A stretch of DNA of 64,000 nucleotides from Herbaspirillum robiniae (GTDB lineage: Bacteria; Pseudomonadota; Gammaproteobacteria; Burkholderiales; Burkholderiaceae_D), in the NCBI RefSeq assembly GCF_002213415.1, contig NZ_NJGU01000005.1:1-64000 (forward strand), in the 5' to 3' direction. The notes under the pieces are model-generated. The model was given only the letters and a program-made list of their open reading frames with translations. It searched no databases and was not told the DNA's origin. The translations under genes were made by a program, and so were the position numbers. This document shows, piece after piece, positions 1 to 8,083 of the stretch (position 1 is the first letter of the stretch; each line of letters begins with the position of its first letter).

Positions 1-29
1 CTTCTCTTCTGTGTAATGTTGATTGAGGC

Positions 30-959
30 TTAAGCGCGGTCGGCTACTCGTTCACCCATGATGCCGGACGGGCGCAACGTGAGGACGATGATCAGCACGA
101 TGAAGGCGAAGATGTCCTGATAGTTGCTGCCCAGGAAATCGCCCGTCAGGTCGCCGATGTAACCGGCGCCCAGGCTCTCGATCAGGCCCAGCAGGATACC
201 GCCCAGCATGGCCCCGTAGATGTTGCCGATGCCGCCCAGCACCGCCGCCGAGAAGGCCTTCAGGCCCGGCACGAAGCCCATCGCGAACTGCGCGGTCGAG
301 TAGTTCGCCGCCCACATCACGCCGGCAATGGCCGCCAGGCCCGCGCCGATGGCGAACGTCACCACGATCACCTTGTTCGAATCCACCCCCATCAAACCCG
401 CAATGCGCGGGTTCTCGGCGGTGGCGCGCATGGCGCGGCCCATCTTGGTCTTCTCCACGATCAGCACCAGGCCCAGCATGGCCAGCACCGCCAGCACCAG
501 CAGCATGATCTGCGTGGGCGAGATCAAAGCGCCGGCGATATGCACCGGGTTGGACGGCATCACCTGCGGGAACGGCAGCGGGCTGCGGCCCCAGATCATC
601 ATGGCGATGGTCTGCAACAGGATCGACACGCCGATGGCCGTGATCAGCGGCGCCAGGCGCGGCGCGTTGCGCAGCGGCCGGTACGCCACCCGCTCGATCA
701 CCAGGCTGACCACGATGCACACCGGGATCGCGCCCACGATGGCGATGATCAGCTGCACGATGCCGGGCAACTGCGGCGCCACGTTCTGCACCAGTTTGAG
801 CAGCGACAAACCCACCATCGCACCCACCATCAAAATGTCCCCGTGCGCGAAGTTGATCAGGTTCAGCACCCCGTACACCATCGTGTAACCCAACGCGATC
901 AGCGCATACATGCTGCCTAGCACCAATCCGTTGATGATCTGCTGGATGAAAATGTCCAT
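30..959 (-). CDS. livH: Branched-chain amino acid ABC transporter permease LivH
   Basis: This is an inner-membrane permease subunit of a LIV-type ABC importer for branched-chain amino acids (possibly amides or urea in relatives). The 309-residue protein is the usual LivH length and is almost wholly hydrophobic, with about eight membrane segments. The family signature GYTMVYGVLNLINFAHGD sits at about residues 24-41, and the glycine-rich AVLGGIGNIYGAMLGG block lies near the C-terminus. The ATG is preceded by a GAAGAG Shine-Dalgarno. The gene reads out of the left edge, where livM, livG and livF would be expected. A leader of about 380 nt lies upstream. The family call is secure; the substrate is inferred. 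Confidence 0.93.
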   Translation of the reverse strand: MDIFIQQIINGLVLGSMYALIALGYTMVYGVLNLINFAHGDILMVGAMVGLSLLKLVQNVAPQLPGIVQLIIAIVGAIPVCIVVSLVIERVAYRPLRNAPRLAPLITAIGVSILLQTIAMMIWGRSPLPFPQVMPSNPVHIAGALISPTQIMLLVLAVLAMLGLVLIVEKTKMGRAMRATAENPRIAGLMGVDSNKVIVVTFAIGAGLAAIAGVMWAANYSTAQFAMGFVPGLKAFSAAVLGGIGNIYGAMLGGILLGLIESLGAGYIGDLTGDFLGSNYQDIFAFIVLIIVLTLRPSGIMGERVADRA

Positions 960-1455
960 GAATAACTCTTCAATCTGAAATGACGAAAAACGCGATCGCC
1001 GGCCGGTTTGCCGGCGCTTCGCAAAAGCATGCGGATGAGCAAAATTCGTTCCCGCCGGCCGGGATGGCTGTCCCGGCCTTCATAAAAAGACGGCGCCGGC
1101 CATTGCCCGCGGTCCGGGATCGTTGATGCATGAGGGGGAAGCGGTTCAACCGCTGTCGCCGCGGATGCGGCAGAGGCGTTTCAGGCTGGCATGCCGGATG
1201 TGCCGGCGCATGCCGGCGGGCATATGGATATGCATGGTGGGGTCTCCCTGTCTCCTGTTACGCCGTGTCTGCGGCGCCGCGCCCCGCTTGAAGAGGGCTT
1301 GTGCGCGCCTGCCTTTTGGGTGGCGCGTCAATATTGGTGCGGAATTATACGCAGAACGCGAACACAATCCACCCAAAAATCGGTGCTGTTACATAAGAAA
1401 TTGCGGTAAGACCAGTCAATTACATCGATTTTATGCAGGAAACTTTGCCAAAATG
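960..1455 (-). promoter_or_regulatory. Long leader and promoter region of livH
   Basis: This gap of about 500 bases holds no full-size gene. On the minus strand a perfect TATAAT lies at 1344-1349 with no good -35, so the promoter is tentative. It would give an untranslated leader of about 380 nt. Within the leader there are a candidate 29-codon ORF (1146-1235) and two GC-rich hairpins: 1057-1078 (perfect 8-bp stem, 6-nt loop) and 1002-1015 (5-bp stem). Whether this is a regulatory leader is inference. Confidence 0.4.
1146..1235 (-). CDS. Candidate 29-residue leader peptide upstream of livH
   Basis: This is a short reading frame with ATG start and TGA stop, preceded by AGGAGACAGGGAGACCCCACC, which contains a good Shine-Dalgarno (AGGAGA). 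The peptide begins MHIHMPAGMRRHIRH and is rich in His and Arg, with no run of Leu, Ile or Val codons, so it does not look like a classic branched-chain attenuator peptide. It lies about 110 nt downstream of a TATAAT and upstream of two hairpins, all in the livH leader. Translation is unproven and chance occurrence is quite possible. Confidence 0.3.
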   Translation of the reverse strand: MHIHMPAGMRRHIRHASLKRLCRIRGDSG

Positions 1456-1484
1456 AAAAAGGCTTGCATCAGCAAGCCTTTTTC
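1456..1484. terminator. Bidirectional intrinsic terminator after ispH
   Basis: The inverted repeat AAAAAGGCTTGC / GCAAGCCTTTTT with an ATCA loop has A and T tracts on both sides. It lies about 50 bp past the ispH stop on the minus strand and would end the fkpB-ispH transcript. Confidence 0.85.
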
Positions 1485-1531
1485 CGTGCCTCCCGACCAG
1501 CGGCGGGTCGGTCGATGATGCCCTTGCGCGC

Positions 1532-2497
1532 TCAGGCGCCTTCCACGGCGGGCGCGATACGCGCGCCCAGGCCCTTGGGCAGCGGGAAGGTGACGTTTTC
1601 CTCGATGCCGTCGAGCACGCGCACGCTGCGCGAACCGATTTCCTTCAGGCGGTCGATCACGGCCTGCACCAGCACCTCGGGCGCCGATGCGCCGGCGGTG
1701 ACGCCGATGCGCTGCCGGCCGGCCACCCACTCCGGCTGGATCAGCGCGGCGTTGTCGACCATGAAGGCGGGCACGCCCTTCTTCTCGGCCAGCTCGCGCA
1801 GGCGATTGGAGTTGGAGCTGTTGGGGCTGCCGACCACGATCACGACGTCGACCTGCGGCGCCATGAACTTGACCGCTTCCTGGCGGTTGGTGGTGGCGTA
1901 GCAGATGTCGCCCTTCTTGGGCTCGGAGATCGCCGGGAAGCGCTCGCGCAGCGCGGCGATGATCTCTGCGGTGTCGTCCACCGACAGCGTGGTCTGCGAG
2001 ACGTAGGCCAGCAGTTCGGGATCGGCGACCTGCAGCTTCTGCACGTCGTCCACCGTTTCCACCAGGTGCATGCCCGCTTCGGTCTGGCCCATGGTGCCTT
2101 CCACCTCGGGGTGGCCGGCGTGGCCGATCATGATGATCTCGCGACCCTCGCGGCGCATCTTGGCCACTTCCATGTGGACCTTGGTGACCAGCGGGCAGGT
2201 GGCGTCGAACACGGTCAGGCCGCGCTCGGCGGCTTCCGCCTGGATCGCCTTGGAGACGCCGTGGGCGGAGAAGATCACGGTGTTGCCGGCCGGGACGTCG
2301 GCCAGCTCTTCGATGAAGATGGCGCCCTTGGCGCGCAGGTCGCTGACCACGTAGGCGTTGTGCACGATCTCATGGCGCACATAGATGGGCGCGCCGAACT
2401 GCTGCAGCGCGCGCTCGACGATTTCGATGGCGCGGTCGACGCCGGCGCAAAAACCGCGCGGCTGGGCGAGCAGGATTTCGGATTCTGCTTTATCCAT
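1532..2497 (-). CDS. ispH: 4-hydroxy-3-methylbut-2-enyl diphosphate reductase IspH
   Basis: IspH is the last enzyme of the MEP isoprenoid pathway, reducing HMBPP to IPP and DMAPP with a [4Fe-4S] cluster in the cytoplasm. At 321 residues it matches the family. Visible landmarks are [11 protein letters not shown] near residue 13 (first cluster Cys at 17), [12 protein letters not shown] (second Cys), and [10 protein letters not shown] followed by the third-cysteine region. The FKBP gene lies 57 bp upstream on the same strand, the same pairing as fkpB-ispH in enterobacteria. A strong terminator follows. Confidence 0.97.
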   Translation of the reverse strand: MDKAESEILLAQPRGFCAGVDRAIEIVERALQQFGAPIYVRHEIVHNAYVVSDLRAKGAIFIEELADVPAGNTVIFSAHGVSKAIQAEAAERGLTVFDATCPLVTKVHMEVAKMRREGREIIMIGHAGHPEVEGTMGQTEAGMHLVETVDDVQKLQVADPELLAYVSQTTLSVDDTAEIIAALRERFPAISEPKKGDICYATTNRQEAVKFMAPQVDVVIVVGSPNSSNSNRLRELAEKKGVPAFMVDNAALIQPEWVAGRQRIGVTAGASAPEVLVQAVIDRLKEIGSRSVRVLDGIEENVTFPLPKGLGARIAPAVEGA

Positions 2498-2554
2498 GGT
2501 GGCTATTCCTTAGCTCAAAACTGTCTAGCGACTCTTAGCCGATGTTTGGTCGGC

Positions 2555-3010
2555 TCACAGAATTCCAATGATTTTCACTTCAAACTTCAGCGTCTGGCCG
2601 GCCAAAGGATGATTGAAATCGAAGATGGCCCCATCATCGTCGATCGCACGCAGGATACCGGCAAAACGGCCGCCGCCCGGCGCGGCGAAATCGACCAGGT
2701 CGCCCACGCGGTAATCCTCGTCCATGGACGAGTTTTCTTCCAGCGTGGCGCGCGAGATGCGCTGGACCAGCTCATCGCTGCGCTCGCCGAAGGCTTTTTC
2801 CGGCGACAGCTCGAAGGTCTGGTGGGCGCCCTCCGGCAGGCCCAGCAGGCAGGCTTCCAGGAACGGCGCCAGCTGGCCCTGGCCAAACTGCAGCGTGGCC
2901 GGGTTCTCGTTGAAGGTGCTGACGATGTCTTCCCCGTCCAGCGAGGCCAGGCGGTAATGCAGGGTGAGGTAGGCGTTGTCGGTGACGACGGGGACGGATG
3001 GGCTGGACAT
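2555..3010 (-). CDS. fkpB: FKBP-type peptidyl-prolyl isomerase (SlpA/FkpB-like)
   Basis: This is a cytoplasmic peptidyl-prolyl cis-trans isomerase of the SlyD/SlpA class, a folding helper. The 151-residue protein opens with a typical FKBP strand ([16 protein letters not shown]) and contains [20 protein letters not shown] and [15 protein letters not shown], the conserved SlyD/SlpA segments flanking the insert-in-flap region. There is no His-rich metal-binding tail, which points to SlpA/FkpB rather than SlyD. It is probably co-transcribed with ispH. The exact gene symbol is by analogy. Confidence 0.88.
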   Translation of the reverse strand: MSSPSVPVVTDNAYLTLHYRLASLDGEDIVSTFNENPATLQFGQGQLAPFLEACLLGLPEGAHQTFELSPEKAFGERSDELVQRISRATLEENSSMDEDYRVGDLVDFAAPGGGRFAGILRAIDDDGAIFDFNHPLAGQTLKFEVKIIGIL

Positions 3011-3175
3011 GAAAGGAAATCAGAGATGCACAAGAACCCGCTATTGTAAGGCATAAGCCACGTTTGGCCGCCGCGCCGCCCCGCCGGATTGGCGCGGGGC
3101 TTTCGCCCGGCGGCTCCGGCGGGATTTTCCGGTCCGGCCCAAGCTCCCCTCTTCTTTTTCCATCCCGATGACGAC

Positions 3176-3850
3176 ATGGCAATAACAGATTGGCCGGAAG
3201 ACCAGCGCCCGCGCGAGCGCCTGATACGCCAGGGGGCGGCGGCGCTGTCCGACGCCGAGTTGCTGGCGGTATTCCTGCGCGTGGGCGTGGCGGGCAAAAG
3301 CGCGGTGGACCTGGCGCGCGAGATGCTGCTGCGTTTCGGCTCGCTGGGCGCGCTGTTTGCCGCCGGGCTGCGCGAATTCTCGCTGATCAACGGCCTGGGG
3401 CCGGCCAAGTACGCCCAGCTGCAGGCCGTGCTGGAGCTGGCTAAGCGCGCGCTGGGCGAGGAACTGGAAGACGGCGCCCTGCTGAACTCGACGCAGGCGG
3501 TCGGCCAGTACCTGAAGCTGCTGTTCAAGAACAAGGCGCATGAATGCTTCGTGGTGCTGTTCCTGGACGTGCGCAACCACCTGATAGCCACCGAGGAGCT
3601 GTCGCGCGGCACGCTGTCCCAGGCCAGCGTCTACCCGCGCGAGGTGGTGAAGGCGGCGCTGGGCCACAACGCGGCGGCGGTGATCCTGGCCCATAATCAC
3701 CCGTCCGGCGATCCCCGTCCCAGCCAGGCTGACGTGGAACTCACCAGGATACTGATACAGGCGCTGGGACTGGTCGAAGTGCGGGTGCTGGACCATTTCG
3801 TGGTGGCCGGGACACGCACGCACTCCTTCGCCGAACACGGTCAGATGTGA
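3176..3850 (+). CDS. radC: RadC family JAB-domain protein
   Basis: RadC proteins (UPF0758) have an N-terminal helix-hairpin-helix region and a C-terminal JAB1/MPN metalloprotease-like domain; their biological role is still unclear despite the DNA-repair name. The start at [16 protein letters not shown] gives 224 residues, the usual length; a longer frame from 3089 lacks homologous sequence at its N-terminus. The JAMM signature is seen as [15 protein letters not shown] with the downstream acidic residue. It is divergent from fkpB, and the rpmB-rpmG operon follows. Confidence 0.93.
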   Translation: MAITDWPEDQRPRERLIRQGAAALSDAELLAVFLRVGVAGKSAVDLAREMLLRFGSLGALFAAGLREFSLINGLGPAKYAQLQAVLELAKRALGEELEDGALLNSTQAVGQYLKLLFKNKAHECFVVLFLDVRNHLIATEELSRGTLSQASVYPREVVKAALGHNAAAVILAHNHPSGDPRPSQADVELTRILIQALGLVEVRVLDHFVVAGTRTHSFAEHGQM

Positions 3851-3987
3851 ATTGCGCCAACCATTCATGCCCGCAAACCCGCATGGCTGCGGGATCCGGG
3901 GCTGGTTCGGAGATATCGGATGCGGGGACGGAATCAAATTGTTAAATAAAGAAACAATTAAACGACACGATTGTTTTTCGCAAGTCA

Positions 3988-4016
3988 TTGAAAAATCAAT
4001 GTTTTTTCCCTATACT
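3988..4016 (+). promoter_or_regulatory. Strong sigma-70 promoter of rpmB-rpmG
   Basis: TTGAAA (3988-3993), an exact 17-bp spacer and TATACT (4011-4016) lie about 42 bp upstream of the rpmB ATG in a locally AT-rich stretch. This fits high expression of ribosomal protein genes. Confidence 0.85.
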
Positions 4017-4057
4017 CTCGTTTTTCCCAAATTCGGAAATTTTTAAGGAGTACTAAC

Positions 4058-4294
4058 ATGGCACGTGTCTGCCAAGTCACCGGGAAGGGGCCGATGGTCG
4101 GCAACAACGTTTCCCATGCAAACAACAAGACCAAGCGTCGCTTCCTGCCCAACCTGCAGAACCGCCGCATTTTCGTCGAGTCCGAGAACCGCTGGGTTTC
4201 GCTGCGTTTGTCCAACGCCGGCCTGCGCGTGATCGACAAGATCGGCATCGATGCCGTTCTGGCCGATCTGCGTGCTCGTGGCGAAAAAGTCTAA
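4058..4294 (+). CDS. rpmB: 50S ribosomal protein L28
   Basis: L28 is a component of the large ribosomal subunit. The 78-residue product starts [20 protein letters not shown], the canonical bacterial L28 N-terminus, and contains [17 protein letters not shown] clear AAGGAG Shine-Dalgarno precedes the ATG. It forms the usual rpmB-rpmG operon; rpmG begins 24 bp later. Confidence 0.98.
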   Translation: MARVCQVTGKGPMVGNNVSHANNKTKRRFLPNLQNRRIFVESENRWVSLRLSNAGLRVIDKIGIDAVLADLRARGEKV

Positions 4295-4318
4295 TTAGCA
4301 GAGTAAAGGAAATCTATC

Positions 4319-4486
4319 ATGGCGAAATCCGGCCGCGACAAAATCAAACTGGAGTCGACTGCAGGTACCGGTCACTTCTACACCACCACCAAGAACAAGC
4401 GTACTACGCCCGAAAAGATCAGCATCATGAAGTTCGATCCCAAGGCACGTAAGCACGTCGAATACAAAGAGACCAAGATCAAGTAA
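4319..4486 (+). CDS. rpmG: 50S ribosomal protein L33
   Basis: L33 is a small large-subunit protein. The 55-codon gene encodes [20 protein letters not shown] at its start and ends [11 protein letters not shown], typical of proteobacterial L33. The zinc-ribbon cysteines of some L33 paralogues are absent, so this is the Cys-minus form. AAAGGA lies ahead of the ATG, and an intrinsic terminator follows the stop by about 25 bp. Confidence 0.97.
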   Translation: MAKSGRDKIKLESTAGTGHFYTTTKNKRTTPEKISIMKFDPKARKHVEYKETKIK

Positions 4487-4512
4487 TTGATCCTCTCTTG
4501 GTGGTGATGAAG

Positions 4513-4537
4513 AACCCCGCTCAAGCGGGGTTTTTTA
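4513..4537 (+). terminator. Intrinsic terminator of rpmB-rpmG
   Basis: Stem AACCCCGC / GCGGGG with a TCAA loop is followed by TTTTTT, just downstream of the rpmG stop. Confidence 0.92.
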
Positions 4538-4787
4538 TTGCCTGAAAAAAGGCAAACCAATAAAGAGAGGCCTATTGCGCGGGGCAGCGGGCTGCGGCCT
4601 GCGCCGAAGCGATGGGCAACGCAATGCATGGACTGGACCAGCTCAGGGGCTGAGACACCCGCTTCGCGTGGTTCTGGCGCGAACTGCGGGGCGCGCCGAC
4701 GCGAACCGGCGCCATCGAGACGGGACGAAAAAGCTCGCCCCGTCCCCACCTCCAAAGCCGGCGAGCGCATCAGGAACCCAGAAACAC
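4538..4787. other. Non-coding stretch between two terminators
   Basis: About 250 bp of GC-rich sequence lies between the rpmG terminator and the bidirectional terminator at 4788-4822. I see no convincing reading frame and no recognisable RNA family. Because a terminator with a T-run on the plus strand closes the right end, a small plus-strand RNA ending there is possible but unsupported. Confidence 0.3.
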
Positions 4788-4822
4788 AAAACCCCCGCAG
4801 ATTTCCATCTGCGGGGGTTTTG
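4788..4822. terminator. Bidirectional terminator after the desaturase gene
   Basis: A perfect 14-bp stem, AAAACCCCCGCAGA / TCTGCGGGGGTTTT, has a short TTCCA-type loop and T-rich flanks on both strands. It sits 25 bp past the desaturase stop on the minus strand. Confidence 0.88.
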
Positions 4823-4846
4823 CATTTAGGACTGACGCGGCCGGTA

Positions 4847-6043
4847 TCAGGCGTAGCTGCGCAGGCGCTGTGCGAACTCACGCAGGGCCTTGATGCCCGA
4901 CGCCTCGGCGCGCGCGCACCAGTCTTGCAGCTGGTGCAGCAGCTGTTCGCGGGTCGAGTGCGAACGCTCCCAGATGGCGCCCAGTTCGACGCGCATCTCG
5001 TGCATGGTCTGCAGCGCCTTGCTGTGGGCGAACAGCTCGGAGAGTTGCTGCTTCTGGCCGTCTTCCAGCTTGGCCGGCTCACGTTGCAGCAGCTTCTTGG
5101 AAGACTTCAGGAAGCGCGACTCCAGCTTGGCCTTTTCGATCAGATGATCCAGTTCGTCCTTCCAGGCGGCCTTGACCGAGCGCGCATACTTGGCGGTCAC
5201 GTCGTAGCGGTTGGAAATCACGGACTGCAGGGTGTCCAGGTCGATGACGGCCTTCTTGCTGTCGAACTTGGGCACCGGGGCAACCTTCTTCACCTTGGCC
5301 AGGCCGACGGTTTCCAGGATGCGGATATACATCCAGCCGATGTCGAACTCGTACCACTTGGACGAGAACTTGGCCGACGTGCCGAAGGTGTGGTGGTTGT
5401 TGTGCATCTCTTCGCCGCCGATGATGATGCCGATCGGGAACAGGTTGGTCGCGGCGTCGTTGCAGTCGTAGTTGCGATAGCCCCAGAAGTGGCCCAGGCC
5501 ATTGACCACGCCGGCGGCCCAGAACGGGATCCATGCCATCTGCACCGCCCACACGGCCAGGCCGATGGCGCCGAACAGCAGCACGTCGATGATCAGCATG
5601 ATGCCCACGCCCTGCCAGCCGTACTTGCTGTAGATGTTGTGCTCCAGCCAGTCGTCGGGCGTGCCGTGACCGAATTTCTCCATGGTCTCGGCATTCTTGG
5701 ACTCTTCACGGTAGAGCTCGGCGCCCTGCCACATCACCTTGCTGATGCCGCGGGTCTGCGGGCTGTGCGGATCTTCTTCGGTCTCGCACTTGGCGTGGTG
5801 CTTGCGGTGGATGGCGGCCCATTCCTTGGTCACCATGCCGGTGGTCATCCACAGCCACAGGCGGAAGAAGTGGCTGGGGATCGCGTGCAGTTCGAGCGCG
5901 CGGTGCGCCTGGCAACGATGCAGGTAGAGTGTCACGCCCACGATGGTGATGTGGGTCATCACCAATGTGTAAATGACAATCTGCCAACCGCTCGCGTGCA
6001 GCAAGCCGTTGGCAACAAAGTCGAGGATCGCATCTAAGGTCAT
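4847..6043 (-). CDS. Acyl-CoA/fatty acid desaturase (delta-9 type)
   Basis: This is a membrane-bound di-iron desaturase that inserts a cis double bond into saturated acyl chains, adjusting membrane fluidity. The three histidine boxes of the family are visible: HRCQAH near residue 43, HRKHH near 82, and HNNHHTFGTS near 215. Hydrophobic spans lie between them. At 398 residues it is longer than minimal desaturases because of a charged C-terminal helical tail. I chose the ATG at 6043, which has GGAG 5 nt upstream, over the GTG just before it. It is followed by a strong bidirectional terminator. Confidence 0.9.
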   Translation of the reverse strand: MTLDAILDFVANGLLHASGWQIVIYTLVMTHITIVGVTLYLHRCQAHRALELHAIPSHFFRLWLWMTTGMVTKEWAAIHRKHHAKCETEEDPHSPQTRGISKVMWQGAELYREESKNAETMEKFGHGTPDDWLEHNIYSKYGWQGVGIMLIIDVLLFGAIGLAVWAVQMAWIPFWAAGVVNGLGHFWGYRNYDCNDAATNLFPIGIIIGGEEMHNNHHTFGTSAKFSSKWYEFDIGWMYIRILETVGLAKVKKVAPVPKFDSKKAVIDLDTLQSVISNRYDVTAKYARSVKAAWKDELDHLIEKAKLESRFLKSSKKLLQREPAKLEDGQKQQLSELFAHSKALQTMHEMRVELGAIWERSHSTREQLLHQLQDWCARAEASGIKALREFAQRLRSYA

Positions 6044-6111
6044 CACTACTCCAAATAGAAAACAGCTATCGGAAAAACTATCTTGTTCCGTGAAAATGTT
6101 TTTATTTTCTT

Positions 6112-7464
6112 TTAAGTACCGCGCATTGTACGCGAATTATTCTCGTTTGGGCGATCAGGATTTTCCTGAGGGACTGATTGCCGGAAACTGCGCTCATCCA
6201 TGATGCGAATGTCCCGCTTGGCATGGGCCAGCTGTATGCCGTGCTGCTTGAACGCCTTCCAGATTGCCCGGTTGACATCGGAAATCACGTTGAGGCGCCC
6301 GTTTTCCGGGTCGGTGATCCAGAACCCCAGCTCCAGATCCAGGCCGTCGGCGCCGATCTTGATCAGCAGGGCCTGCGGCGCGGTCTGCTGCGACACCCGC
6401 TGCACCCCAAGTGCGGCCTGCTCCATGATAGACAAGACGGTTTCAACATCGTCCTGATACAGAATTGTAAGCTGTGTGGACAAACGTACAATGCGGTGCG
6501 TCAAGGAATAATTCTGCACCGGGTTGGAAACGAACAATTCGTTGGGCAACACCGACTCGATGCCGTCCAGTCCCTCCAGGATCGTGTAGCGGGTATTGAT
6601 CTGGGTGACCTTGCCGAAATATTTCTCCACCGCAACCATGTCACCGATCACCATGCTGCGCTCGAGCAGGATCACGAAGCCTGAGACATAGCTGCTGGCG
6701 ATCTTCTGCAGGCCCAGGCCGATACCCACGCCCAGCGCGCCGCCGAACACCGACAGGACGGTCAGGTCGATGCCCACCAGCGACAGGCTGACCAGGAAGG
6801 CGACCAGGATCAGCACCGCGCGGGTCATGCGCGCCACCACGGTACGCAGCGAGGAATGCATGCTGCTGAACTTCATCAGCCGGTTTTCCAGCACCGCGCC
6901 TATCCACAGGGCGATGATCAGCGTCACCAGCACCGAGGCCACCGCCTGCAGCACGGTCAGCAGCGATACCTTGTGGCGGCCCAGCGGCAACGTGGTGCCG
7001 TCGAGGTAGTCGACGAAATCCGGCCACAGGCCGACGATCCACAGCAGCACGCAGATCCAGACCAGCACCGCGATCACCTTCTCCGACAGGTGCAGCAAGG
7101 CGCCCACGGTGGCGTCCTTGACGAAGATGCCGCGCAGCACGTAGAACACGAAGCGCATCGACACCTGGGCCACCGCCAGCGGGAAGATGATCTCCCACAG
7201 CGACACCGGATGGCCGAGGCGCTTCATGCCGTAGTAGGCGCCTGTCAGCAGGAGCAGAGCCAGCAGCGGCGAGAGCACGCGCGCGAAGCTCTTGACGCCG
7301 ATCTGCATGAACGACTGATGCTCGTCGCCGGTAATGACGAACATGCCGCGCAGCCAGCGCGACAGGCCGATGCCGCCCAGCACGCAGGCGGCGATCGCCA
7401 TCAGCTGGCGCAGGATGGCCAGCGGCGGATAGTCGGTGAACAGGGAAAAGAAATGGTCGGTCAT
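6112..7464 (-). CDS. MscS-family mechanosensitive ion channel
   Basis: This is an inner-membrane osmotic safety channel of the MscS superfamily. The 450-residue protein has about five N-terminal transmembrane helices, then the pore helix GGALGVGIGLGLQKIASSYV (about residues 238-257) and the beta domain (RSMVIGDMVAVEKYFGKVTQ), so it has the extended N-terminus of YbdG/YnaI-type members rather than the 286-residue MscS. The start ATG is at 7464. It is separated by 68 bp from the desaturase start downstream on the same strand. Confidence 0.9.
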   Translation of the reverse strand: MTDHFFSLFTDYPPLAILRQLMAIAACVLGGIGLSRWLRGMFVITGDEHQSFMQIGVKSFARVLSPLLALLLLTGAYYGMKRLGHPVSLWEIIFPLAVAQVSMRFVFYVLRGIFVKDATVGALLHLSEKVIAVLVWICVLLWIVGLWPDFVDYLDGTTLPLGRHKVSLLTVLQAVASVLVTLIIALWIGAVLENRLMKFSSMHSSLRTVVARMTRAVLILVAFLVSLSLVGIDLTVLSVFGGALGVGIGLGLQKIASSYVSGFVILLERSMVIGDMVAVEKYFGKVTQINTRYTILEGLDGIESVLPNELFVSNPVQNYSLTHRIVRLSTQLTILYQDDVETVLSIMEQAALGVQRVSQQTAPQALLIKIGADGLDLELGFWITDPENGRLNVISDVNRAIWKAFKQHGIQLAHAKRDIRIMDERSFRQSVPQENPDRPNENNSRTMRGT

Positions 7465-7507
7465 GAGCGGCCGGCAGGGTCACTAAATGGCGGCAATCAT
7501 ATCCCGC

Positions 7508-8083
7508 TCAGGGCGCCGCCTCGGCGTCTTCGCGATGGCGTTGCCAATTGGCCGCATAGCGCGCGGCCAGCGGCGGGTTCTTGTCCAGCACGAGGATGTT
7601 CTCGGCGTTCTTGTGCTGCGCCGACCAGGTGAAATTGAAGCTGCCGGTGATCACCGCGGCCGAAGGCAGGCCGGCGTCGATCACGATCACCTTGTTGTGG
7701 GCGTTGCGATATTTGGTCTCCAGCCAGACCGGCACGCCGGCGCCGCGCAGCTGCTGCAGCCGCTCGGTGGAATTCTTGTCCAGCTGGCCGCCGTCCATCA
7801 GCACGCGCACGTCGATGCCGCGCTTGCGCGCGGCCACCAGCGCATCGGTGATCGGCCGGCTGGTCAGCAGGTAGGCCTGCACCAGCACTTGCTTGCGCGC
7901 CTCGCCCAGGCGTCCGATGATCAGGCCTTCGACATCGTCCCAGGGCGCGAAAGCGGCCTGCACCGTGCCCTGCGCGGCCAGCGCCGGCGGCGCCGATTCC
8001 TTGGCCTGCGCGGCAAAGGCCGCCAGCAGGCAAGCCAGCGGCAGCCAACGGTACGACCGGTGCGGCCGGTTCTTCAACCGCAT
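7508..8083 (-). CDS. Secreted phospholipase D-like nuclease (single HKD motif)
   Basis: This is a PLD-superfamily protein of the small Nuc type, which cleaves phosphodiester bonds as a dimer because each chain has a single HKD motif. The 191-residue product has a signal peptide (RWLPLACLLAAFAAQAKES) and one HKD motif, HNKVIVIDAGLPSAAVITGS, near residue 130. The start ATG at 8083 overlaps the rsmB stop codon (TGATG), so translation is probably coupled. It could be a periplasmic nuclease or a phospholipase; the sequence does not decide. Confidence 0.82.
   Translation of the reverse strand: MRLKNRPHRSYRWLPLACLLAAFAAQAKESAPPALAAQGTVQAAFAPWDDVEGLIIGRLGEARKQVLVQAYLLTSRPITDALVAARKRGIDVRVLMDGGQLDKNSTERLQQLRGAGVPVWLETKYRNAHNKVIVIDAGLPSAAVITGSFNFTWSAQHKNAENILVLDKNPPLAARYAANWQRHREDAEAAP

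Noticed and set aside
1123..1518. 131-residue plus-strand frame in the livH leader
   Set aside because: No family signal, no ribosome site, and it runs through the ispH terminator hairpin.
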